A stretch of DNA of 37,215 nt, taken from NCBI GenBank assembly GCA_947624775.1, contig CANQLT010000017.1:1-37215 (forward strand), written 5' to 3'. Source of the DNA: an uncultured Monoglobus sp. GTDB lineage: Bacteria > Bacillota > Clostridia > Monoglobales > Monoglobaceae. A program made the translations under genes and the position numbers. The notes beneath the pieces were generated by a model. That model had not been told where the DNA came from, ran no database searches, and worked only from the letters and a program-made list of their open reading frames with translations. Shown one piece after another: positions 31,794 to 37,215 of this stretch (the first letter of the stretch is position 1; every line of letters starts with the position of its first letter).

Positions 31794-32321
31794 ATGGCTA
31801 AGAATAACAATTCAAAATCCCAAAAAGGTAGCTTCAAAAAGACGGGCAAGCTGTTTGGGGTGATAAGCATAATAGATATTTTGGTTGTCCTGTGTATCGC
31901 CGCGCTCGCGTTTGGCATCTACGCCAGATACACCTCGGACAGTGACGCCAACACGGCGACCGAGCGTTCAAAGTTTCAGTATGTCTACAAGGTCGAGGGC
32001 GTGAGAGAATACACTCTCGAGGCTCTGCGCAAGGGCGGCCCGGTCTATGACAGAGAGACCAAGGAATATATTGGCGACGTTGTGAGCGTGTCGGCCGAGG
32101 ATGCGAAAATGGAGATAAGTAAAATAAGCGGTGAGTATGCCGTTGTGATCGTTCCCGAGAGATACGACGCCTACGTCACGATCGAGGTAGACGGCAAGTA
32201 CAACAGTCTCGGCCACTACACCGACGCCAACAGATACATAGGCGCCGGCCAGACCCTCAACGCACTCAGCAAGTTCTCCAACACCGAGGGCCAGATCATC
32301 GAAGTCAAAGACGTGGAGTAA
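31794..32321 (+). CDS. DUF4330 membrane-anchored protein, copy 2
   Basis: This 175-residue paralogue of the preceding gene has a basic cytoplasmic N-terminus (KNNNSKSQKGSFKKTGK), one membrane helix (about 23-45) and an extracytoplasmic beta-rich domain with YVYKVEGVREYTLEALRKGGPVYDRETKEYIGDVVSV and YDAYVTIEVDGKY...RYIGAGQTLNAL. The two copies have diverged strongly, which suggests a heteromer or distinct roles. Ribosome site AGGAG. Last gene of the cluster; no classical terminator with a good T-run follows, only a series of hairpins. Confidence 0.8.
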   Translation: MAKNNNSKSQKGSFKKTGKLFGVISIIDILVVLCIAALAFGIYARYTSDSDANTATERSKFQYVYKVEGVREYTLEALRKGGPVYDRETKEYIGDVVSVSAEDAKMEISKISGEYAVVIVPERYDAYVTIEVDGKYNSLGHYTDANRYIGAGQTLNALSKFSNTEGQIIEVKDVE

Positions 32322-32328
32322 AACCACG

Positions 32329-32500
32329 CCTCCTACCGGGAGGATGCAAAGCGGAGAAATTAATTTAACATGAAAATAGAGACGCGCGAGGCGTCTCTAC
32401 TTTCTTAGGTGAATGGATTATATGAAAAACTTTAATTGCTTTAAAGCAATTAACTAGGTTCAGATCTCCGCTTTGCGGAGACGCGGAATATACCTTCCGC
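32329..32500 (+). other. Chain of five hairpins without an ORF (3' structure or small RNA candidate)
   Basis: Five helices lie in 172 bases: CCTCC/GGAGG (32329-32343), AGAGACGC/GCGTCTCT (32378-32398), a perfect 22-bp palindrome centred on GCTTTAAAGC (32432-32453), TCTCCGC/GCGGAGA (32465-32481) and GCGGAA/TTCCGC (32483-32500). The GCGGAGA at 32351 can also pair with the fourth helix. The second hairpin may end the envelope operon, though only ACTTTCTT follows it. Bases 32501-32592 are AT-rich and hold nothing I can support. Confidence 0.5.
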
Positions 32501-32592
32501 TAAATTCAAATATATTATATCCTATGTTTTACAAAAAAGCAAGCCTTTTTTTGAAAAAAATTTAAATTTTTTTGATTTTTCCAAAAATGCCT

Positions 32593-33144
32593 TTATTTTT
32601 TGCCCCAAATAGGTGGAAGTGACGGCATCATTTTCGCTTTTGAGAGCGCCATTGCCACAATGTACGAAATTATGAAATCAACTACATGGTGCGCAAAGGT
32701 GCCCGCGACGGTTATCCACATCATGACCGAGGCGGAATAGGTATCACTCGTCGAAAGGCCGCCCGCGAAAAACAGCAGCACCACAATTCCCTCAAACACC
32801 GCGTGGACGATTCCGGTTGACAGGGCAGTCAGAATCAGGTTTATGTTTTTCTTTATCATATAGGCGCCGAGCAGGGCGAACAGGATATGAGACGCGGCTC
32901 TGACCGCGACCACGAGCGGGGCGGTGAAAAAGAAACCGATCGTTGTTCCCACCGCGGTGAACACCGCGGTCCAGGGCGAGATGAACATCGCCAGGATTAC
33001 GGGAACGTGGGCCATAAGCGTCGCCGAGTACGGGCCGACCACTATCCTAAAGGGCGGGCCGGTAAATATCATGGGGATCATGATCCCTATCGCTATGAGC
33101 AGAGCGGAGATCACGAGGTCTTTTGTTTTCAGCTTGCTGTTCAA
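32593..33144 (-). CDS. ECF-type vitamin transporter S component (possibly niacin, NiaX-like)
   Basis: This 183-residue membrane protein has about six hydrophobic segments and the S-component start LKTKDLVISALLIAIGIMIPMIF. GPPFRIVVGPYSATLMAHVPVILAMFISPWTAVFTAVGTTIGFF and VAVRAASHILFALLGAYMIKK follow; the small-residue-rich first helix is where S components dock on EcfT. In the family it captures a vitamin and works with a shared EcfA/EcfA'/EcfT module encoded elsewhere. The ligand call is tentative, based on resemblance to NiaX-type proteins. The start is TTG, nine bases after AAGGAG. It is a single-gene unit with its own promoter. Confidence 0.75.
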   Translation of the reverse strand: MNSKLKTKDLVISALLIAIGIMIPMIFTGPPFRIVVGPYSATLMAHVPVILAMFISPWTAVFTAVGTTIGFFFTAPLVVAVRAASHILFALLGAYMIKKNINLILTALSTGIVHAVFEGIVVLLFFAGGLSTSDTYSASVMMWITVAGTFAHHVVDFIISYIVAMALSKAKMMPSLPPIWGKK

Positions 33145-33185
33145 AATATAACACTCCTTTTTTACAAAACCGCAATATATGTTTT

Positions 33186-33214
33186 ATATTAATACATAAG
33201 GCGTGTTATGTCAA
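33186..33214 (-). promoter_or_regulatory. Promoter of the ECF S-component gene
   Basis: On the minus strand TTGACA (33209-33214) and TAATAT (33186-33191) are spaced by 17 bases. A second TTGACA lies seven bases further upstream (33216-33221), making a TTGACAATTGACA direct repeat that could be a regulator site. Confidence 0.78.
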
Positions 33215-33281
33215 TTGTCAAATTAACAAAATAGGAGGGGAGCTTTGCCTAAATTTAATGTGATTTTTTGGTAAAAACCTC

Positions 33282-33310
33282 TTGATAAATTTTAAACAAT
33301 GGGGTAAAAT
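33282..33310 (+). promoter_or_regulatory. Promoter of the pgk-tpiA-gpmI operon
   Basis: TTGATA (33282-33287) and TAAAAT (33305-33310) are spaced by 17 bases. The leader of about 75 bases shows no obvious regulatory hairpin; no CggR-type site was recognised. Confidence 0.8.
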
Positions 33311-33394
33311 TAAGTTTGGAAGATCATTCTTCCTGTCCGATATAAATATATCAATTTAAAAATAATAATTTAACATATATTTGGAGGTATGATT

Positions 33395-34597
33395 ATGAAC
33401 AAAAAAACTGTTGACGACGTTAATCTGAAAGGCAAGAAAGTGTTGGTCCGCTGTGATTTCAACGTGCCGATCAAGGACGGCAAGATCACGGACGAGACCA
33501 GAATAAACGGCGCTATGCCCACTATCAAAAAGCTGGTGGGCGACGGCGCGAAGGTTATACTCTGCTCGCACATGGGCAAGCCCAAGGGACAGGTCGTTGA
33601 GTCGCTGTCGCTGGCTCCGGTCGCGGTTTCGCTTTCCGAAAAGCTCGGCAAGCCCGTTGTTTTCGCGAATGACGACAACGTTGTGGGCGAGAACGCCAAG
33701 GCCGCTGTCGCTGATATGAAGGACGGCGACGTGGTTCTGCTCCAGAACACCAGATTCAGAGCCGAGGAGACCAAGAACGAGGAGAATTTCAGCAAGGAAC
33801 TGGCGTCGCTGGCCGAGGCGTATGTTAACGACGCGTTCGGCAGCGCCCACAGAGCGCACTGCTCAACGGTCGGCGTGACCGAGTATCTGAGCCCATGCGT
33901 TTCGGGCTACCTCATGGCTAAGGAGATCGACTTTGTGGGCAACGCGATCGACAATCCCGTTCGTCCTCTGGTTGCTATTTTGGGCGGTGCCAAGGTTTCG
34001 GATAAGCTGAACGTTATTTCAACATTGCTTGAAAAATGCGACACGCTGATAATCGGCGGCGGCATGGCCTACACCTTCCTCAAGGCCAAGGGCTACGAGG
34101 TCGGCACATCGCTGGTCGATGAGGACAAGATCGGCTACTGCAAGGATATGATAGAGAAGGCCGAAAAGCTCGGCAAGACCTTGCAGCTGCCCATCGACAC
34201 GGTTATCACGTCCGACTTCCCGAATCCCATCGACGCTGAAATCGAGATCGAGACGGTTCCCTCCGACAAGATCCCGGCCGACAAGATGGGTCTGGATATA
34301 GGTGAAAAGACGCGCGCTCTGTTTGCCGACACGGTAAAGACCGCCAAGACGGTCGTATGGAACGGCCCCATGGGCGTGTTTGAGAACCCGATTTTGGCGG
34401 CGGGCACCGTGGCTGTGGCTCAGGCTCTGGCCGACACCGACGCCACGACCATCATCGGCGGCGGCGACAGCGCGGCGGCCATCAACACTCTGGGCTTCGG
34501 CGACAAGATGACACACATCTCAACGGGCGGCGGAGCCTCGATGGAACTGCTCGAGGGCAAGGTCCTGCCCGGCTGCGCGGCGCTGGACGACAAATAA
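33395..34597 (+). CDS. pgk: Phosphoglycerate kinase
   Basis: This cytoplasmic glycolytic enzyme transfers phosphate from 1,3-bisphosphoglycerate to ADP. I start at the ATG at 33395 ([25 protein letters not shown]), seven bases after GGAGG; the ATG two codons earlier overlaps that site. The 400 residues show the signature [10 protein letters not shown], the substrate helix [21 protein letters not shown], the [14 protein letters not shown] block, GGAKVSDKL, and the nucleotide loop [11 protein letters not shown] and GGGDSAAAI. All family landmarks are present. It is the first gene of a three-gene glycolytic unit; gap and eno are not in the window. Confidence 0.97.
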   Translation: MNKKTVDDVNLKGKKVLVRCDFNVPIKDGKITDETRINGAMPTIKKLVGDGAKVILCSHMGKPKGQVVESLSLAPVAVSLSEKLGKPVVFANDDNVVGENAKAAVADMKDGDVVLLQNTRFRAEETKNEENFSKELASLAEAYVNDAFGSAHRAHCSTVGVTEYLSPCVSGYLMAKEIDFVGNAIDNPVRPLVAILGGAKVSDKLNVISTLLEKCDTLIIGGGMAYTFLKAKGYEVGTSLVDEDKIGYCKDMIEKAEKLGKTLQLPIDTVITSDFPNPIDAEIEIETVPSDKIPADKMGLDIGEKTRALFADTVKTAKTVVWNGPMGVFENPILAAGTVAVAQALADTDATTIIGGGDSAAAINTLGFGDKMTHISTGGGASMELLEGKVLPGCAALDDK

Positions 34598-34610
34598 GGA
34601 GGGGCGCAGC

Positions 34611-35363
34611 ATGAGAAAAAAGATTATTGCCGGAAACTGGAAAATGAACAAGACCCCGTCCGAGGCGGCGGAGCTGGCGGCGGCTGTCGTTAAGAATTCT
34701 GCGGGCGCGGGCTGTGACGTTGTGGTATGCCCCACGGCGGTATGCCTGCCCGGAGTCGCGGAAAAGACGAGCGGCAGCAATGTTGAGGTCGGAGCGCAGA
34801 ACGTTCACTTTATGGAGAACGGCGCGTACACCGGAGAGCTGGCGGCTAACATGCTGACCGATATCGGGGTCAAATACGTGATCATAGGCCACAGCGAGAG
34901 ACGCCAGTATTTCGGCGAGACCGACGAGACGGTCAACCTGAGAACAAAGGCCGCGCTGAGCGGCGGACTGCTGCCGATCGTGTGCGTGGGCGAGAGCCTT
35001 ACCGAGCGCGAAAACGGCGTGACGTCCGAGACGGTCTGCCGCCAGGTAAAGCTGGCTTTCCTGGGGATCGACAAGGCGGACGCGGAAAAGGTCGTTATAG
35101 CCTATGAGCCCGTATGGGCTATCGGCACCGGAAAGACCGCGACGGCCGAGCAGGCCGACGAGGTATGCGGAATCATCCGCGACACGATCGGCTCGCTCTA
35201 CGGCGGGGACGCGGCCGAGAAGATCAGGATCCAGTACGGCGGCAGCATGAACGCCGGAAACGCGGCAGAGCTGCTTTCCAAGCCGAATATAGACGGCGGC
35301 CTTATCGGAGGCGCGAGCCTCACGGCCGAGGACTTTGACGTTATCGTCAAAGCCGCCGAGTAG
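34611..35363 (+). CDS. tpiA: Triose-phosphate isomerase
   Basis: This enzyme interconverts dihydroxyacetone phosphate and glyceraldehyde 3-phosphate. The 250-residue TIM barrel has [11 protein letters not shown] (catalytic Lys), [13 protein letters not shown] (catalytic His), [15 protein letters not shown] (catalytic Glu and flexible loop 6) and the phosphate-binding [12 protein letters not shown] and GGLIGGASL. It begins 13 bases after pgk with ribosome site AAGGAGGGG. Length and active-site residues are normal. Confidence 0.97.
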   Translation: MRKKIIAGNWKMNKTPSEAAELAAAVVKNSAGAGCDVVVCPTAVCLPGVAEKTSGSNVEVGAQNVHFMENGAYTGELAANMLTDIGVKYVIIGHSERRQYFGETDETVNLRTKAALSGGLLPIVCVGESLTERENGVTSETVCRQVKLAFLGIDKADAEKVVIAYEPVWAIGTGKTATAEQADEVCGIIRDTIGSLYGGDAAEKIRIQYGGSMNAGNAAELLSKPNIDGGLIGGASLTAEDFDVIVKAAE

Positions 35364-35398
35364 ATTTAATAAATAAAAAATTAATAGGAGACAAGATC

Positions 35399-36928
35399 AT
35401 GAGCAAAAAACCTTATGCTTTGATTATAATGGACGGTTTCGGCGTAAACAAGCGGCACGACGGCAACGCCATATACGCAGCGAACACGCCGAACCTTGAC
35501 AAGTACATGAGCGAGTGCCCCAACACCGTCATTCACGCGTCCGGCATGGACGTGGGTCTGCCCGACGGACAGATGGGTAACTCGGAGGTGGGTCACACCA
35601 ACATAGGCGCCGGCAGGATAGTGTATCAGGAGCTGACCCGCATCACCAAGGCGATCGAGGACAGCACGCTGTTTGAAAACGAGGCGCTTTTGGGCGCGAT
35701 GGAGAACTGCAAAAAGCACGGCTCGGCCCTGCACCTTATGGGACTGCTGTCCCCCGGCGGCGTTCACAGCCACCAGAATCATCTCTACGGCCTGCTCAAA
35801 ATGGCGAAGGAGCACGGCCTCGGCGACGTGCATGTTCACGGCTTTCTGGACGGGCGCGACGTTCCGCCGGCCTCGGCCGAGGAATACATAAAGGAGCTTA
35901 TCGCCAAGGAGCGCGAGATCGGCGTTGGCGACATCGCCACGATAAGCGGCAGATACTACGCCATGGACCGCGACAACCGCTGGGAGCGCGTCAGCAAGGC
36001 CTACGACGCGATAGTCAAGGGCGAGGGCAAGCTGTTTGACAGCGCGGTCACCGCGATAGAGGAGAGCTACAACGATAAGGTCACCGACGAGTTCGTTGTG
36101 CCCTCGGTCATCACAAAGGACGGCGAGCCCGTCGGCAGGCTCAAGGAGCACGATTCGGTTATCTTCTATAATTTCCGCCCCGACAGAGCCAGAGAGCTGA
36201 CAAGAACGATCGTCGATCCCGATTTTAGCGGTTTTGAGAGAAAATTCTTTGAAACATATTATGTGACCATGACCCAGTACGACGCGACCATGCCCAACGT
36301 GAATATCGCGTTTAAGCCCGAGAGCCTTACGAACACTTTCGGCGAGTATATGAGCAAGCTGGGCAAGACGCAGCTGAGAATAGCCGAGACCGAGAAATAC
36401 GCCCACGTCACGTTCTTCTTTAACGGCGGCGTCGAAGCGCCTTACGAGGGCGAGGACAGAGTTCTGATAAACTCGCCCAAGGTCGCGACCTACGACCTGC
36501 AGCCCGAGATGAGCGCCCCTGAGGTCACCGACGCGGTAGTGGAGCGGATAAAGAGCGGCAAGTACGATGCTGTTATCCTGAACTTCGCTAACTGCGACAT
36601 GGTGGGTCACACCGGAGTGTTTGACGCGGCCGTAAAGGCTGTCGAGACGGTCGACACCTGTGTCGGCAGAGTTGTGGACGCGCTGCTCGAGATGGGCGGC
36701 GAGGCGCTTATCACCGCCGACCATGGAAACGCCGACCAGATGATAGACTATGATACCGGCGAGCCGTTCACGGCGCACACCACCAACGTGGTGCCGCTGA
36801 TACTGATCGGCAGATCAGGCGTCAAGCTCAAGACCGGCCGCCTGGCCGACCTGACCCCCACCTTGCTTGACATGATGGGAATAGCTCAGCCCGAAGAAAT
36901 GACCGGCGAGAGCCTAATAGAAAAATAA
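35399..36928 (+). CDS. gpmI: 2,3-bisphosphoglycerate-independent phosphoglycerate mutase
   Basis: This dimanganese enzyme of the alkaline-phosphatase superfamily interconverts 3- and 2-phosphoglycerate. The 509 residues contain [10 protein letters not shown] (metal-binding Asp), [18 protein letters not shown] with the catalytic serine that becomes phosphorylated, [45 protein letters not shown], the [10 protein letters not shown] metal ligands and [10 protein letters not shown]. Ribosome site AGGAG. It lies 35 bases after tpiA and ends at a terminator, completing the unit. All catalytic motifs are present. Confidence 0.97.
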   Translation: MSKKPYALIIMDGFGVNKRHDGNAIYAANTPNLDKYMSECPNTVIHASGMDVGLPDGQMGNSEVGHTNIGAGRIVYQELTRITKAIEDSTLFENEALLGAMENCKKHGSALHLMGLLSPGGVHSHQNHLYGLLKMAKEHGLGDVHVHGFLDGRDVPPASAEEYIKELIAKEREIGVGDIATISGRYYAMDRDNRWERVSKAYDAIVKGEGKLFDSAVTAIEESYNDKVTDEFVVPSVITKDGEPVGRLKEHDSVIFYNFRPDRARELTRTIVDPDFSGFERKFFETYYVTMTQYDATMPNVNIAFKPESLTNTFGEYMSKLGKTQLRIAETEKYAHVTFFFNGGVEAPYEGEDRVLINSPKVATYDLQPEMSAPEVTDAVVERIKSGKYDAVILNFANCDMVGHTGVFDAAVKAVETVDTCVGRVVDALLEMGGEALITADHGNADQMIDYDTGEPFTAHTTNVVPLILIGRSGVKLKTGRLADLTPTLLDMMGIAQPEEMTGESLIEK

Positions 36929-36937
36929 AAAATTGAC

Positions 36938-36964
36938 GGCGCGGAACATAATCCGCGCCTTTTT
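36938..36964 (+). terminator. Terminator of the glycolytic operon
   Basis: A perfect 8-bp stem GGCGCGGA/TCCGCGCC with a six-base loop is followed by five T residues, ten bases past the gpmI stop. Confidence 0.92.
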
Positions 36965-37030
36965 GTATATCCGCTCCTGCGGCGGCGATGATATATCGAA
37001 TTGCTGTGAACACATGAATTCCCCCAATCC

Positions 37031-37058
37031 CGTAGGGGCGGACGTCCCGGCGTCCCGC
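37031..37058. repeat. Small GC-rich intergenic palindrome
   Basis: GTAGGGGCGGACGTCC followed by CGGCGTCCCGC can form a GGACG/CGTCC hairpin. The GTAGGGGCGGAC start looks like a dispersed intergenic repeat of gut Clostridia (from memory). The surrounding bases 36965-37147 hold no gene that I can support. Confidence 0.4.
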
Positions 37059-37147
37059 GTAAAACCAATAAACTTATTAAAAACGGGCGGATAATATGTA
37101 TAGTGTAGTAACATAGTAAACAGGTAGTGTAAGGACATATGGATTAA

Positions 37148-37215
37148 TGTCAATAAAGTAGACAGAAAAAAGCGAAGAAATTATACACACATAAACATCG
37201 CCTCTTTCTGATTTG
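37148..37215 (+). mobile_element. Probable terminus of an insertion sequence running out of the right edge
   Basis: From 37148 the plus strand reads TGTCAATAAAGTAGACAG followed by AAAAAAGCGAAG. This aligns closely with the outward sequence at the left edge (TGTATAATAAAAGTGGACA, then CGCAAAAAAGAG): a TGT start, AATAAA, GxGGACA or GTAGACA, then an A-run. A promoter with the same 17-base spacing follows. No start codon is reached before the window ends. The two are similar but not identical, so they would be related elements rather than copies of one. Confidence 0.4.
37159..37187 (+). promoter_or_regulatory. Outward promoter at the right edge
   Basis: TAGACA (37159-37164) and TATACA (37182-37187) are spaced by exactly 17 bases, mirroring the left-edge promoter geometry. 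Confidence 0.5.

Noticed and set aside
35381-36778. Minus-strand 465-aa ORF
   Set aside because: It is fully antisense to gpmI and explained by the high GC of that gene; no family signal.
36965-37147. Possible tRNA or small gene after gpmI
   Set aside because: No cloverleaf, ribosome site or conserved frame could be found; only a small palindrome is present.

Overview
The window looks like chromosomal DNA of an anaerobic Clostridia-type Firmicute with fairly high GC. The evidence is the ctsR-mcsA-mcsB-clpC heat-shock operon behind a canonical CtsR box, textbook TTGACA/TATAAT promoters with 17-bp spacers, strong GGAGG ribosome sites, rplU-rpmA-obg synteny, and large secreted glycosidases typical of gut or rumen plant-fibre degraders. 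Species-level placement is not possible from the sequence alone. Both window edges look like outward-facing insertion-sequence termini. This would fit a metagenomic contig that broke at repeats, but that is inference.

Layout, left to right. 1-970: a probable IS end, an intergenic hairpin repeat, and a hicA-hicB toxin-antitoxin operon on the minus strand with a palindromic operator inside its promoter; hicA is too short for the ORF track. 1000-3930: a minus-strand ABC importer operon (lipoprotein, permease, ATPase) of the TrpX/COG2984 type, with a hairpin after the lipoprotein gene. 4091-6297: two small DNA-binding proteins (XRE and ribbon-helix-helix) followed by a short ComEC lacking the metallo-beta-lactamase domain. 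6341-11252: promoter, CtsR operator, ctsR, a duplicated 99-bp hairpin repeat, mcsA, mcsB, clpC and a terminator. 11302-12003: an isolated DUF4160-DUF2442 pair with its own promoter and terminator. 12093-13697 (minus): a radical SAM/SPASM enzyme behind a small membrane protein built of DPEDN...YGPP repeats. I consider this the best candidate for an undescribed peptide- or protein-modification system.

13880-23789: a 2062-residue secreted GH3 enzyme with many accessory domains and a C-terminal rhodanese domain, then a secreted zinc amidase and a cytoplasmic GH3 enzyme with permuted domain order. 23768-24006 is a repeat cluster. 24040-26110: rplU (with structured leader), rpmA and obg; rpmA lacks the Firmicute N-terminal extension and the Prp protease gene is absent. 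26144-26520: an orphan MNT nucleotidyltransferase with an eight-codon relic of its HEPN partner. 26618-32321: an envelope-polysaccharide gene set (MurJ flippase, O-antigen ligase/polymerase, GT4 glycosyltransferase, two DUF4330 membrane proteins). 32329-32500 is a chain of hairpins without an ORF. 32593-33214 (minus): an ECF transporter S component. 33282-36964: a glycolytic operon pgk-tpiA-gpmI with a terminator. The remaining bases hold a small repeat and the right-hand IS-like end.

How the genes work together: CtsR represses its own operon until heat or stress lets McsA/McsB inactivate it, and McsB-marked proteins are fed to ClpC (with ClpP encoded elsewhere). The secreted GH3 would release sugars from plant polysaccharide, the cytoplasmic GH3 would finish imported oligosaccharides, and the glycolytic operon covers the triose steps. 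Three stability or toxin-antitoxin-like modules (HicAB, DUF4160/DUF2442, MNT relic) sit between core genes. No tRNA, rRNA, CRISPR array or complete transposase was seen.
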